64,000 nt of DNA, from positions 354,988 through 418,987 of the forward strand of contig NZ_JAKSXX010000165.1 of assembly GCF_022829385.1 (NCBI RefSeq), read 5' to 3'. Source of the stretch: Methylobacterium sp. J-070. Its GTDB lineage: Bacteria; Pseudomonadota; Alphaproteobacteria; Rhizobiales; Beijerinckiaceae. The notes below the pieces were generated by a model. The model searched no databases. It saw nothing but the letters and a program-made list of their open reading frames with translations, and was not told where the DNA came from. The position numbers were made by a program, and so were the translations under genes. Of this stretch, positions 16,994 through 26,003 are shown one piece after another; position 1 is the stretch's first letter; the number at the start of each line of letters is the position of its first letter.

Positions 16994-17094
16994 GAAGCTC
17001 TCCGGAATGCACGGCGCGGCTGCGCCCTGGACCCGTGGTTAACGGGCCGGCCTTACCGGAAGCTTAGCCGATTCGCGCGGGGCCGGCCGCTCCC

Positions 17095-17403
17095 TCAATG
17101 GTCCTTGGCCTGCGCGGTCGCGAAATGCGCCCGCTGCTCCGGGCTCGCCTCCGCCTGGTAGCGGTCCTTCCAGGCGGCGTAGGGCATCCCGTAGACGGCC
17201 TCGCGGCTCTCGTCCTTGGTCAGCGGAACACCGGCCTCGTCGGCGGCGTCCTTGAGCCAGTTCGACAGGCAGTTCCGGCAGAAGCCGGCGAGGTTCATCA
17301 GGTCGATATTCTGCACGTCGGTCCGGTCGCGCAGATGCGCGACGAGGCGGCGGAACACGGCCGCGTCGAGCGCCGTCTGGGTGCCGGGATCGATCTCGCT
17401 CAT
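17095..17403 (-). CDS. DUF1244 domain protein
   Basis: About 102 residues, a small conserved proteobacterial family of unknown biochemical function. The middle reads QNIDLMNLAGFCRNCLSNW, with a CxxC motif that could bind metal or act in redox, and VYGMPYAAWKDRYQAEA is the conserved C-terminal part. The frame opens at 17436, but MSEIDPG at 17403 is the family-like start. It lies 55 bases downstream of the N-formylglutamate amidohydrolase gene on the same strand, a pairing common in alphaproteobacteria. Confidence 0.88.
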   Translation of the reverse strand: MSEIDPGTQTALDAAVFRRLVAHLRDRTDVQNIDLMNLAGFCRNCLSNWLKDAADEAGVPLTKDESREAVYGMPYAAWKDRYQAEASPEQRAHFATAQAKDH

Positions 17404-17458
17404 CGGACGCAGTTCTCCTGTCGGGTCTGGCCCCATTTCGGGACCGGCCGGCCCGACA

Positions 17459-18223
17459 TCAAGCCGCCAGCAACGGGCGCAGGATGCGGGCGAAGCGCTC
17501 GGCCCACTCCGCCTGCCCGTCCGCGCCGGCGATGAGGTCCTGGCGGATCTCCACCAGGGCGTTGGCGAGGCCCCGCGCGGTGGCGTGGCGGTCGATCGTG
17601 TCCCCCGGCAGGCCGCCGCCGTAGGGCTCGTTGTCGCCGACGGTCAGTCCGGCGGGATCGTCCGCGAGGGCGCGGATGAGCGCCCGGGCGAAGCGCTCGT
17701 CGCGGTCGTACAGGATGCCGACCTGCCAGGGCCGCGCGATGCCGCGCCAGTAGGGCGTGAAGCTGTGCAGGGTCAGGAGCGCGGGCGGCCGGCCCGCCGC
17801 CACGGCGGCCCCGATCGCGTCATCGATGGCCGCGTCGAACGGCGCGTAGAAGCGGGCGATCCGGGCCTGCCGGCCGGCCTCGTCGATGCGGGCATTGCCC
17901 GGCACGATGGCGCCGTCGGACAGGCGCATCACCAGGGTCGGATCGGATCGGCCGCGGTTCGGATCGATGATCAGGCGGGAGAAGTTCGTCAGGATCGCCG
18001 GCACGTTCAGCCGGGCCGCGAGCAGGCGTGTGACGCCGGCTGCGCCGATGTCGTAGGCGATGTGCCGTCCGAACTCGGAGGCCGGCACGCCGAGATCGAT
18101 GTCGGGGGGGACATGGTTCGAGGCGTGGTCGCAGGCGATGACGAGGCCGCAGGCGGGGTCGCCGGCGATGATCTCGCAGGGATGCACCGGCAAGGCGTCG
18201 GCTTCTGTCTCCGGGCTGGTCAC
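17459..18223 (-). CDS. N-formylglutamate amidohydrolase
   Basis: About 254 residues. The family releases formate from N-formylglutamate, the last step of one histidine degradation route, and related substrates. GLVIACDHASNHVP near the N-terminus carries the metal-binding histidine region. AYDIGAAGVTRLLA, TNFSRLIIDPNRG and LLTLHSFTPYW are family blocks. The frame runs to 18580, antisense to the glycerate kinase start, so the GTG at 18221-18223 is chosen. No hut genes are near, so the physiological substrate may not be histidine-derived; in a methylotroph, formate release would feed C1 metabolism (inference). Confidence 0.87.
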   Translation of the reverse strand: MTSPETEADALPVHPCEIIAGDPACGLVIACDHASNHVPPDIDLGVPASEFGRHIAYDIGAAGVTRLLAARLNVPAILTNFSRLIIDPNRGRSDPTLVMRLSDGAIVPGNARIDEAGRQARIARFYAPFDAAIDDAIGAAVAAGRPPALLTLHSFTPYWRGIARPWQVGILYDRDERFARALIRALADDPAGLTVGDNEPYGGGLPGDTIDRHATARGLANALVEIRQDLIAGADGQAEWAERFARILRPLLAA

Positions 18224-18398
18224 GGGGCTCCGAGGTCTTGTGATCTGTGGGGGACGCCGATGGCGCTTGCCGTGACGCGGTCGCTCGGGCAGATCACCTA
18301 TCAAGGATCGTGCGCTCACGGCAAGAAACGGGCCCGCCGCCCAGGGAAGAAACGGGCGGGGATCGCGCGACACGAAGGAGAGGAGCCCGTTCGACGCC

Positions 18399-19718
18399 AT
18401 GACCGAGACCGTCCCGCCCGTCGCCGATCCGGCCATCCAGGCGCAGCGCGCGCTTCTCGACAGGATCCTCACGGCGGCCATCCGCGCCGCCCATCCGGAC
18501 CTCGCCCTGCCGCCGCACCTGCCGGAGCCGAGCCCGGGCCGGCTGATCATCCTGGCGGCGGGCAAGGCCGCGGGCAGCATGAGCGCCGTGGCGAGCCGGT
18601 TCTACCGCGAGCAGCACGGGCTCGGCGACGACCGGATCGTCGGCCTGGCGGTGGCGCGGCACGGCTACGGTCAGGACGCGCCGGGCATCCACATGGTCGA
18701 GGCCGGGCACCCGGTCCCCGACGAGGCCGGCATCGCCGCCACCCAGGAGGCCCTGCGGCTCGCCACCGAGGCGGGCCCGGATGACGAGGTGCTGGTGCTC
18801 CTCTCGGGGGGCGGTTCGGCCAACTGGATCGCCCCGGCCGGTGCCCTGACGCTCACCGAGAAGCAGGCCATCACCCGGGCGATGCTCCGCTCCGGCGCGC
18901 CGATCGGCGAGATCAACACGGTGCGCAAGCACATCTCGCGGATCAAGGGCGGCCGCCTCGCCCTTGCGGCCCGCAACGCCCGGCGGATCCTGACGCTCGC
19001 GATCTCGGACGTCCCCTTCGACGATCCGGCGGTGATCGCGTCGGGACCCACGGTGCCCGATCCCTCGACCCTGGCGGACGCCCGGGGCATCTGCGAGCGC
19101 CGGGGCATACCCCTGCCGGCGGAGGCGGTGCGGCTCCTCAACGACCCGAACAACGAGACGCCGAAGGCCGGCGATCCCGCCTTCGCCCGGGCCGAGTACC
19201 GCATCATCGCCCGCCCGATCGACGCGCTGAACGCCGCCGCCGAGGCCGCCCGGGCCGCAGGCTACGAGCCCATGATGCTGGGGGCCGATCTCGAAGGCGA
19301 GGCCCGCGCGGTCGCGGCCGAGCACGCGGTCGAAGCCAAGCGCCACAAGTCCGCCGGGCGGCGCGTCGCGCTGATCTCGGGGGGCGAATTGACCGTCACC
19401 ATCCGGGGCGAGGGCAACGGCGGGCCGAACCAGGAATACGCGCTGGCGCTCGCGGTCGCGCTGGCCGGCGCGCCGGGCATCTCCGGGATCAGCGCCGACA
19501 CGGACGGCACCGATGGCGGGCGGGGCCTCGCCACCGACCCGGCGGGCGGACTGATCGACCCGACGACGCTGGCGCGCGCCAGGGCCGCCGGCCTCGACCC
19601 GGCCGCGATGCTGGAGCAGAACGACTCGACCGCGTTCTTCGCGGCCCTCGGCGACCTCGTGAACCCCGGTCCGACCTGCACCAATGTCAACGATTGTCGC
19701 GTCATCCTCGTCGACTAA
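18399..19718 (+). CDS. gckA: Glycerate 2-kinase (MOFRL family)
   Basis: A 439-residue kinase converting D-glycerate to 2-phosphoglycerate. LIILAAGKAAGSM near 50 and VLVLLSGGGSANWIAP near 135 are nucleotide/substrate loops. INTVRKHISRIKGGRLA and SDVPFDDPAVIASGPT are the DUF4147 core, and the C-terminal MOFRL domain contains GGPNQEYALA and SADTDGTDGG. In Methylobacterium this enzyme is part of the serine cycle for C1 assimilation. AAGGAGAGGAG lies about 10 bases before the ATG. Its end overlaps the DUF1036 gene by 35 bases, and pyk follows, so the three may be one operon. Confidence 0.9.
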   Translation: MTETVPPVADPAIQAQRALLDRILTAAIRAAHPDLALPPHLPEPSPGRLIILAAGKAAGSMSAVASRFYREQHGLGDDRIVGLAVARHGYGQDAPGIHMVEAGHPVPDEAGIAATQEALRLATEAGPDDEVLVLLSGGGSANWIAPAGALTLTEKQAITRAMLRSGAPIGEINTVRKHISRIKGGRLALAARNARRILTLAISDVPFDDPAVIASGPTVPDPSTLADARGICERRGIPLPAEAVRLLNDPNNETPKAGDPAFARAEYRIIARPIDALNAAAEAARAAGYEPMMLGADLEGEARAVAAEHAVEAKRHKSAGRRVALISGGELTVTIRGEGNGGPNQEYALALAVALAGAPGISGISADTDGTDGGRGLATDPAGGLIDPTTLARARAAGLDPAAMLEQNDSTAFFAALGDLVNPGPTCTNVNDCRVILVD

Positions 19719-20166
19719 GCGTCGCGTCCCGGCGGCTCAGCCCCTCGCCCTCGTCACCGCTCTCGGCCTCGCGCTCTTCGGCGCGGGCCCGGCGCGGGCG
19801 GATCTGCGCCTCTGCAACCAGACCGGCAGCAAGGTCGGGATCTCCCTGGGCTACCGGGACCCGCAGGGCTGGGTCACGGAGGGCTGGTGGGATCTCGCGC
19901 CCAAGGCCTGCGAGACCCTGCTGAAGGGCGCCCTCGCGGCGCGGTTCTACTACGTCTTCGCGGTCGACTACACGCGCGGCGGCGAGTGGAGCGGCCGGTC
20001 CCTGATGTGCACCCGCGATTCGGAATACACGATCCGCGGCACCGAGGATTGTCTCGCCCGCGGCTACGACCGCAACGGCTTCTTCGAGGTCGATACCGGC
20101 GAGCAGAAGAGCTGGACGATCCAGCTCACCGATCCGAACCGCGCGGATACGCCGTCGAAACCGTGA
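19684..20166 (+). CDS. DUF1036 exported protein
   Basis: A 160-residue protein with a signal peptide (hydrophobic LALVTALGLALFGAG, cleavage near ARA-DLRLC). The mature domain has the DUF1036 pattern: LCNQTGSKVGISLGY, GWVTEGWWDLAPKACETL and FYYVFAVDYTRGGEW, with several cysteines likely paired in the periplasm. Function is unknown; the family is widespread in alphaproteobacteria. Its ATG lies inside the last codons of the glycerate kinase gene in another frame (35-base overlap), implying coupled translation. Confidence 0.88.
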   Translation: MSTIVASSSSTKRRVPAAQPLALVTALGLALFGAGPARADLRLCNQTGSKVGISLGYRDPQGWVTEGWWDLAPKACETLLKGALAARFYYVFAVDYTRGGEWSGRSLMCTRDSEYTIRGTEDCLARGYDRNGFFEVDTGEQKSWTIQLTDPNRADTPSKP

Positions 20167-20277
20167 CGGGCCGGCGGCGCCCTTGACGGTGCGCCGCGCG
20201 GAATGCTCACACCCGCACCGCGGTCTCGACACGGCGAAGCCCGTCGGACCGCCAACAGACCATCCGGAGGATGACGC

Positions 20278-21714
20278 TTGAAACGCTCGCGCCGCACGAA
20301 GATCGTCGCCACCCTCGGGCCGGCCTCCGACACGCCGGAGATGATCGAGCGGCTGTTCCGCGCGGGCGTGGATGTGTTCCGGCTCAACATGAGCCATCTG
20401 CCGCGGGAGAAGCTGCCCGAGAAGGTCGAGGCGATCCGCACCATCGAGCGGGAAGCCAAGCACCCGATCGGCATCCTGGTCGACCTGCAGGGCCCGAAGC
20501 TGCGGCTCGGCACCTTCGCGGAGGGCGCCGTGATGATCGAGGCCGGCGCCACCTTCGTGCTCGACGGCGATCCGACCCCGGGCGACGCCGCGCGCTGCCA
20601 CCTGCCGCATCCGGAGATCCTGCAGGCCCTGGAGCCGGGCCACGCGATCCTGCTCGACGACGGCAAGCTGCGGCTCAGCGTGCTGGAGACGTCGGAGAAC
20701 CGCGCCGTGACCCGCGTCGAAGTCGGCGGACGGATCTCGAACCGCAAGGGCGTGTCGCTGCCCCACACGGTGATCCCGGTCCCGGCGATGACCGACAAGG
20801 ACCGGGCGGATCTCGATGCCGGCCTCAACGCCGGGGCCGACTGGATCGCCGTGTCCTTCGTCCAGCGCCCCGAGGACGTGGCGGAGGTCAAGAAGGTCTG
20901 CGCCGGTCGCGCCCTCGTGATGGCCAAGATCGAGAAGCCTCAGGCGCTCACCCGCCTCGACGAGATCCTGGAGATCTCCGACGGGCTCATGGTCGCCCGG
21001 GGCGATCTCGGCGTGGAGATGCCGCTGGAGCAGGTGCCGGGGGTGCAGAAGCGCATCACCCGGGCGGCCCGGCGCTTCGGCAAGCCGGTCGTGGTGGCGA
21101 CCCAGATGCTCGAATCGATGATCACCGCGCCGGTGCCGACCCGCGCCGAGGTCTCGGATGTGGCCACCGCGGTCTACGAGGGCGCCGACGCCGTGATGCT
21201 GTCGGCCGAGAGCGCGTCGGGGGCCTATCCGATCGGCGCGGTGGAGACCATGAACCGCATCGCCGAGCAGGTGGAGCGCGACCAGATCTACTGGTCGATC
21301 ATCCGGGCCCAGAACGCGACGCCGGACGAGACGGCGGCCGACGCCATCGCGGCCGCCGCGCACCAGATGGTCGACGCGCTGAATCTCGACGCCATCATGG
21401 CCTGGACCAATTCCGGCTCGACGGCCCTGCGTCTCGCCCGCGAGCGCCCGAACGCCACGGTGATCGCCCTGACGCCCCGGCGCGAGACCGCCCGCCGCCT
21501 CGCCATGGCCTGGGGCACGCATCCGATCGTCACCAAGGACGCGAGCGACGTGGACGACATGTCGTTCCGAGCGGCCAAGTTCGCCGTGCGCGAGAAGTTC
21601 GCCGCGGTGGGCGACCGGGTGATCGTCGTGGCCGGCCTGCCGTTCGGCACGCCCGGGGCGACGAACCTCGTCCGGCTGACGTTCATCACCCGGGAGCACG
21701 CCGAGAAGGCCTGA
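20278..21714 (+). CDS. pyk: Pyruvate kinase
   Basis: A 478-residue enzyme making pyruvate and ATP from PEP. RRTKIVATLGPASDTPEMIE opens the barrel, VFRLNMSHLP and VDLQGPKLRLG follow, and VMAKIEKPQALTRLDEI carries the catalytic lysine. MVARGDLGVEMPLEQVP and VATQMLESMI are the Mg/PEP-binding segments. The C-terminal allosteric domain is present. The start is TTG at 20278, set by GGAGG 6 bases upstream; the ATG at 20271 is out of frame. It follows glycerate kinase and DUF1036 on the same strand, matching the exit from the serine cycle to pyruvate. Confidence 0.96.
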   Translation: MKRSRRTKIVATLGPASDTPEMIERLFRAGVDVFRLNMSHLPREKLPEKVEAIRTIEREAKHPIGILVDLQGPKLRLGTFAEGAVMIEAGATFVLDGDPTPGDAARCHLPHPEILQALEPGHAILLDDGKLRLSVLETSENRAVTRVEVGGRISNRKGVSLPHTVIPVPAMTDKDRADLDAGLNAGADWIAVSFVQRPEDVAEVKKVCAGRALVMAKIEKPQALTRLDEILEISDGLMVARGDLGVEMPLEQVPGVQKRITRAARRFGKPVVVATQMLESMITAPVPTRAEVSDVATAVYEGADAVMLSAESASGAYPIGAVETMNRIAEQVERDQIYWSIIRAQNATPDETAADAIAAAAHQMVDALNLDAIMAWTNSGSTALRLARERPNATVIALTPRRETARRLAMAWGTHPIVTKDASDVDDMSFRAAKFAVREKFAAVGDRVIVVAGLPFGTPGATNLVRLTFITREHAEKA

Positions 21715-21727
21715 GGCCCGATCCGAC

Positions 21728-21750
21728 GCGGGCGCCCCGGGGGCGCCCGC
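21728..21750. terminator. Hairpin between convergent pyk and hydrolase genes
   Basis: GCGGGCGCCC (21728-21737) pairs with GGGCGCCCGC (21741-21750) around a 3-base loop. It lies exactly between the two stop codons, so it probably serves both genes, although no T-run follows. Confidence 0.55.
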
Positions 21751-22770
21751 TCAGCGCGGGTCGGCCGGAGCCGCCGTCACCGTGCCCTTCAGGCTGCGGG
21801 ACAGCGCCGCCACCTCCTCGGCCACCCGGTCCGCCGCGACGTACTGGAGCATGTGGCCGATCCCCGGGAGCAGGACGAGGCGCGCATCCGGGATCGCCCG
21901 CGCCAGCGGCACGGCCTGCGCGGCGCTGCGCACGATGGGGTCGGCTTCGCCGGAGACGATGAGCGTCGGAACCCGGATCTCGGCATAGCGGCGGCTCTGG
22001 GCCGCCAGCGCCGCCGGCAATCCCAGCAGGTCCTGCACGTTGGCGAGCAGGGTGCCCGGCCGCAGGACCAGGGCCGCCCGTGCCCGTTCGGCGTAATCGG
22101 GCATGGCGGGCTGGGGCTGGAACACCCGGCGCGCCGCCTCGGGAAGGAAATGCTGCGCCAGCGGCGGCCCCGCGGTCCGGCTGAGGAGCCACGCCACCGG
22201 CGGCTTCACGGCGAGGCGCCAGTACCAGGGCAGGGCCGGCATCTGATCCGGCATCGGCATTGCCACGGGCGCCGCGAGCGCGAGGGCGGAAACCCGGTCC
22301 GGATGGTCGAGGGCCAGCGCCAGGGCCAGGGCGCCGGCCCAGGAATGGCCGAACACGATCGCCGGACCGATGCCCATCCGCCGGAGCGCCTCCGCGATCA
22401 GGCGCGCCTGCACCGCCGGCGCGGCCGCCTCGGCCCCGGCGATGCGGTCGCTCCAGCCAAAGCCGGGGCGGTCGAAGGCGATGACCCGGAAGCCCCGGGC
22501 GGCGAGGAGCCGGCCGACCCCCTCCATCGGGTCCGAGGCGTTGGCCGAAGCCCCGTGCAGGAGGACGATGGGGGGTCCGTCGAGCGGGCCATCCTGGATC
22601 GTCGCGAGCCGGCCGCCCGCGATCTCCACGAACGGGCCGCGCGGCGGATACGTGGATCCGACCCACAGCGTGATCGCGAGGCTCGCCAGACCGCCGAGGA
22701 TCAGCACGAGGCCGACGCCCGCAAGCGGCAGGGCCAGGACGGTGAGGAGAATGCCGACCACCCGCGTCAC
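21751..22770 (-). CDS. Alpha/beta hydrolase, membrane-anchored
   Basis: A 339-residue protein. Residues 5-40 are strongly hydrophobic and form one membrane anchor. The catalytic domain follows: IVLLHGASANASDPME (oxyanion loop), VIAFDRPGFGWSDR, and the nucleophile elbow GHSWAG near 143. An aspartate in SGEADPIV and a histidine in GIGHMLQY complete the triad. Substrate unknown; haloperoxidase- or esterase-like. It overlaps the TPR gene by 4 bases, so the two are translationally coupled on the minus strand. Confidence 0.85.
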   Translation of the reverse strand: MTRVVGILLTVLALPLAGVGLVLILGGLASLAITLWVGSTYPPRGPFVEIAGGRLATIQDGPLDGPPIVLLHGASANASDPMEGVGRLLAARGFRVIAFDRPGFGWSDRIAGAEAAAPAVQARLIAEALRRMGIGPAIVFGHSWAGALALALALDHPDRVSALALAAPVAMPMPDQMPALPWYWRLAVKPPVAWLLSRTAGPPLAQHFLPEAARRVFQPQPAMPDYAERARAALVLRPGTLLANVQDLLGLPAALAAQSRRYAEIRVPTLIVSGEADPIVRSAAQAVPLARAIPDARLVLLPGIGHMLQYVAADRVAEEVAALSRSLKGTVTAAPADPR

Positions 22771-23378
22771 AGGTCGCGGCCGTCAACCTCCGGGGCGAGG
22801 CGGGTGATCGCCTCGTCGATCTTGTCCATCTGCGGGTAGAGGGCGTGAGCCCGGCGGAACGCCGCGAGCGCCCGGGGCTTGTCGTCGGCCGATTCGTAGA
22901 TCCGGCCCAGGGCCGCCCAGGCCTCGAAATGGCGCGGCTCGAGCACGAGCGCCCGCTGGAGATCCGCGATGGCGTCGTCCTTGTCGGTCAGCAGCCAGAA
23001 CACCGTCGCGCGCCGGTTCCAGCCCTCGGACCAGCCGGGCTCCAGAACGGTGACCCGGTCCATCAGTTCGGCCGCCAGCGGGAAGTCGTGGGCCGTGACC
23101 GCCTGCCGGGCGCGATCCGTCAGCAGATCCGCGGTCGCGCTGCCGGAGCCGGCGAAGCGACGCTCGATCAGGAGGGCGATGCCCTTCGCCTCGGCGGGGT
23201 CTTCGCTGGCGCGCAGGCGGGCGAACAGGTCGTCGAGGCTCGGCGGTTTCGGCGCGGGCTTCGCCTCGGACGCCGGGCGGCCCGACCGGCCCGCATCGGC
23301 GGCCGCCCGGGCGACCGGGGGCTCCGCCGCGAAGGCCGAGAAGCAGATCAGGGTGGCGAGGGCGCGCGTCGGCAACAT
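22767..23378 (-). CDS. Exported tetratricopeptide repeat protein
   Basis: About 203 residues with a signal peptide (MLPTRALATLICFSAFAAEP). At least three TPR-type helix pairs are visible from about residue 75, among them GWSEGWNRRATVFWLLTDKD, PRHFEAWAALGRIYESADDK and ALAAFRRAHALYPQMDKI. Such repeats mediate protein-protein contacts, here in the periplasm. The frame opens at 23477, but the leader fits the ATG at 23376-23378. It overlaps the start of the alpha/beta hydrolase gene (ATGA), suggesting the two act together at the membrane. Confidence 0.83.
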   Translation of the reverse strand: MLPTRALATLICFSAFAAEPPVARAAADAGRSGRPASEAKPAPKPPSLDDLFARLRASEDPAEAKGIALLIERRFAGSGSATADLLTDRARQAVTAHDFPLAAELMDRVTVLEPGWSEGWNRRATVFWLLTDKDDAIADLQRALVLEPRHFEAWAALGRIYESADDKPRALAAFRRAHALYPQMDKIDEAITRLAPEVDGRDL

Positions 23379-23528
23379 CGCGCCAGACTGGGCGTCGCCG
23401 GCAAACCCGTCAACGTGCCGCGGTGCCGCGCAGACGCAAACAGCCACACCCGATGACGGATGCGGCTGCTTCGGCAATGCCGGGCCCGCCGGCGGGCCGG
23501 ATGCCCCGGCACATCGCGTTTCCCCGCA

Positions 23529-23545
23529 GGGGCGGTGACCGCCCC
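23529..23545 (-). terminator. Hairpin after rpmJ
   Basis: GGGGCGG (23529-23535) and CCGCCCC (23539-23545) form a perfect 7-bp stem with a 3-base loop, 20 bases beyond the rpmJ stop on the minus strand. No T-run follows. Confidence 0.4.
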
Positions 23546-23564
23546 GCGGAACGACGGCGCGGCC

Positions 23565-23690
23565 TCAGCCCTGGCGGGCCTTGAAGCGCTTCTGGGTCTT
23601 GTTGATCACGTAGACCCGGCCCTTGCGGCGCACGAGCTGGTTGTCGCGGTGACGGCCACGCAGGGACTTGAGGGAATTGCGGATCTTCAT
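23565..23690 (-). CDS. rpmJ: 50S ribosomal protein bL36, zinc-free type
   Basis: A 41-residue ribosomal protein that is almost entirely basic: MKIRNSLKSLRGRHRDNQLV then KGRVYVINKTQKRFKARQG. It lacks the cysteine/histidine zinc ribbon of the C+ form, so it is the C- paralogue, which in many proteobacteria carries the C-terminal insertion seen here. The open frame runs upstream to 23786, but MKIRNSLKSL is the family start. It is monocistronic. Confidence 0.95.
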   Translation of the reverse strand: MKIRNSLKSLRGRHRDNQLVRRKGRVYVINKTQKRFKARQG

Positions 23691-23866
23691 CGGTCTCTCG
23701 AGCCCGGAGGGGCCGTCCATGGCAAGGGTGTCGGGAACGTGGTCACGAGGCAGGACGCGCGATCGCGTCCGGCGATCACGGCACACGCATCGCGGGATGG
23801 CGCCGCCATATCAGGATTCGCCTCCGGAAGGCAAGGCAAGCCACCGCTTGAGGCCACCAAGCCGGC

Positions 23867-24619
23867 CTAATGGACGCTGTCGAGGTCCGACACCGGCGGC
23901 GCGCCGACGAGCTGCCGGCCGATCTCGAGGAGCAGAACATCGAGCATCGGCTTCAGGCCCTTGAAGCCAGCCGCAGGCAGACCCTCCTCTGCCGCCGAGA
24001 ACAGCATCAGGGCGAGTTCCGCGACCCGATCGATGCCGCCGACCGGCACGTCGGTCGCACAGAAGGCGGACTCGTCCAGGAATCCGTCGCGGCTGCTCTC
24101 GGTGACGTCGATGACGATCCCGCGCGCCTCGCTGACGCCGCCCTCGGCGTCCCGGCTGAACCGGCCCCGGGCCAGGATCCAGCGCACATCGCCGGGCTCC
24201 GGAACGGTGCGGTACTGGGCGATGTAGAGGCCGCCCTGACGGCGAAGGTCGTCGATGAGCGAGCCGATCCGCCGCCGATCCTCCGGATGGATCCTCTCAA
24301 GGAACAGCGCGAAGGTCGCACCGCGGTCCCCCCGCGCCCGCGGCACGCCCAACATGGCCGCCGCGACGGCGTCGCAGCGCACCATGTCGTCCGAGAGGTG
24401 CCACTCCCAGGTGCCGACATCGGATGCGGCGAGCGCGCGCGCCACGCTCTCGCTGCCCCGCCGCTTCGTCCGCGCGTCGACGCCCACAGGCCCGAACTCC
24501 AGTTCCGATTGGGAGATGCTGCCCTGACCGGGGCGTCCCCATGACACGGTACTGATGTGCGCGGGTCGGCACAACGCGCCGGCCGGCAGGTTCGCTATTC
24601 GACCCCGCGCGTTCTTCAA
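23867..24619 (-). CDS. PAS domain protein
   Basis: About 250 residues. A PAS fold spans about 57-175, with ALAASDVGTWEWHLSDDMVR at the start and LERIHPEDRRRIGSLIDDL and EPGDVRWILARGRFSRDAEG as the typical PAS_3/PAC portion. The last 70 residues are helical, with no kinase, GGDEF or EAL output domain. It may be an adaptor or sensor working through another protein. The start at 24619 lies 3 bases past the PEBP stop; a GTG at 24547 is an alternative, since the first 24 residues look non-conserved. Confidence 0.75.
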   Translation of the reverse strand: MKNARGRIANLPAGALCRPAHISTVSWGRPGQGSISQSELEFGPVGVDARTKRRGSESVARALAASDVGTWEWHLSDDMVRCDAVAAAMLGVPRARGDRGATFALFLERIHPEDRRRIGSLIDDLRRQGGLYIAQYRTVPEPGDVRWILARGRFSRDAEGGVSEARGIVIDVTESSRDGFLDESAFCATDVPVGGIDRVAELALMLFSAAEEGLPAAGFKGLKPMLDVLLLEIGRQLVGAPPVSDLDSVH

Positions 24620-24622
24620 GCC

Positions 24623-25195
24623 TCAGGGGCGGGCATAGGACCCGATCAGCCTGCCCTTGCCGACGACGTGGCCGCGCATCGCCTCCAGAAGCGCGCCGCG
24701 GCCGGGCTCCTGCGGAAGGTCCAGCGCCTGCCGGAGGGCGTAGATCTGGAACACGTAATCGTGCCGGCCGTGACCGCTCGGGGGATCCGGTGGCAGCCAG
24801 TCCGCGCGCAGGAAGCTGTTCCGGCCGATCCGGCTCGGATCGCCGGGCCGGGCCTGACCCGACAGGACGCCTTCGCCCAGACCGGCCGGCTGGGGCGGAA
24901 CGTTGGCCACGATCAGGTGGACCAGCGGGTGCGGCGTCGGGCTGCCGGCATCCTCGGCGAGGAGGACGAGGGCGGCGGTCGCGTCCGGCAGGCCGCTCCA
25001 GGCCAGGGGCGGCGACAGGCCTTCGCCGTCGGCGGTGAACCGTGCGGGGATCTCCGCGCCGTCCGCGAAGGCCGGACTCGTCAGGCTGATGGTTTCGGGG
25101 ATGTCCGCGAAGGTCCCGTGATAGGCCGTCTTCGCCATGCCGGCCTTCAGGCCCGACAGGGCGCTGCCCAGGGCGCTGGGAATGTGTTCGAGCAT
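24623..25195 (-). CDS. YbhB/YbcL family Raf-kinase-inhibitor-like (PEBP) protein
   Basis: A 190-residue protein of the phosphatidylethanolamine-binding fold. IPARFTADGEGLSPPLAWSGLP and ALVLLAEDAGSPTPHPLVHLIVANVPP carry the conserved ligand-pocket aspartates and histidine. HDYVFQIYAL near 150 closes the pocket. Length matches YbhB/YbcL with an N-terminal helical extension of about 30 residues and no signal peptide, so it is cytoplasmic. Cellular role in bacteria is not established. It sits directly upstream of the PAS gene. Confidence 0.88.
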   Translation of the reverse strand: MLEHIPSALGSALSGLKAGMAKTAYHGTFADIPETISLTSPAFADGAEIPARFTADGEGLSPPLAWSGLPDATAALVLLAEDAGSPTPHPLVHLIVANVPPQPAGLGEGVLSGQARPGDPSRIGRNSFLRADWLPPDPPSGHGRHDYVFQIYALRQALDLPQEPGRGALLEAMRGHVVGKGRLIGSYARP

Positions 25196-25241
25196 CGCCG
25201 TATCCTCCGCTGCACGCCCAACGGCGGAGAGTCCGGCCGGT

Positions 25242-26003
25242 TCAGTCCGGGCGCTCAGCTGCGACCATGTAATTCACGGCCGTGTCGCGCCCGGTGCGCC
25301 AGCCGTCGGTGAGCGGATTGTAGACGACGCCCACCGGGTCGGCCGGCGCGAGGCCGCCGGCCCGGATCGCCCGGTCGAGTTCCGCCGGCGTCACGAACTT
25401 CTCCCAGTCATGGGTGCCGCGGGGCAGCCAGCCGAGCACGTACTCGGCCCCGACGATCGCCAGCGCGAAGGAGCGCAGGGTCCGGTTGAGGGTCGCGGCG
25501 AACAGCATGCCGCCGGGCTTCACGGCGGCACACGCGGTCCGCACGAAGGCCGGCATGTCCGACACGTGCTCCACCACCTCCATGATCAGCACGGCGTCGA
25601 ATGTCTGGCCCGACGCCACCACGGCCTCGATCGTCTCGCCGCGATAGTCGACCGGCACGCCCGCCGCCTCGGCGTGGGCCCGCGCCACCGCGATGTTCTG
25701 CTCCGCCGGATCGAGGCCGGTCACCGTCGCGCCGAGCCGCGCCAGCGGTTCCGAGAGCACGCCGCCGCCGCAGCCGACATCGCAGATCGTCAGACCGTCC
25801 AGGGGGAACGGCGCCATCGGCTCCCGGCCCTGGTGCCGGCAGAGCGCGTCGCGGATGTAGGCGAGCCGGACCGGGTTGAACCGGTGCAGCACCCGCATCG
25901 GGCCGGTCTCGTCCCACCAGGTGCCGGCGAGCGCGTCGAAGCGCGCGACCTCGCCGCGATCGACGAATCCGCCCGTCACGCCGTCCGTGCCCGTCCTGTC
26001 CAT
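25242..26003 (-). CDS. ubiG: Ubiquinone biosynthesis O-methyltransferase
   Basis: A 253-residue SAM-dependent enzyme performing both O-methylations of the ubiquinone ring. EVARFDALAGTWWDETGPMR is the UbiG N-terminal signature. ICDVGCGGGVLSEPLARLGA is SAM motif I, and VTGLDPAEQNIAVARAHAE motif II. EVVEHVSDMPAFV and PGGMLFAATLNRTLRSFA are motifs III-IV with the membrane-contact insert. It is divergent from lysC, the arrangement seen in many alphaproteobacteria. Confidence 0.95.
   Translation of the reverse strand: MDRTGTDGVTGGFVDRGEVARFDALAGTWWDETGPMRVLHRFNPVRLAYIRDALCRHQGREPMAPFPLDGLTICDVGCGGGVLSEPLARLGATVTGLDPAEQNIAVARAHAEAAGVPVDYRGETIEAVVASGQTFDAVLIMEVVEHVSDMPAFVRTACAAVKPGGMLFAATLNRTLRSFALAIVGAEYVLGWLPRGTHDWEKFVTPAELDRAIRAGGLAPADPVGVVYNPLTDGWRTGRDTAVNYMVAAERPD

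Noticed and set aside
19702..21699. Minus-strand open frame of 665 codons
   Set aside because: Antisense shadow of pyruvate kinase and DUF1036; no family similarity.
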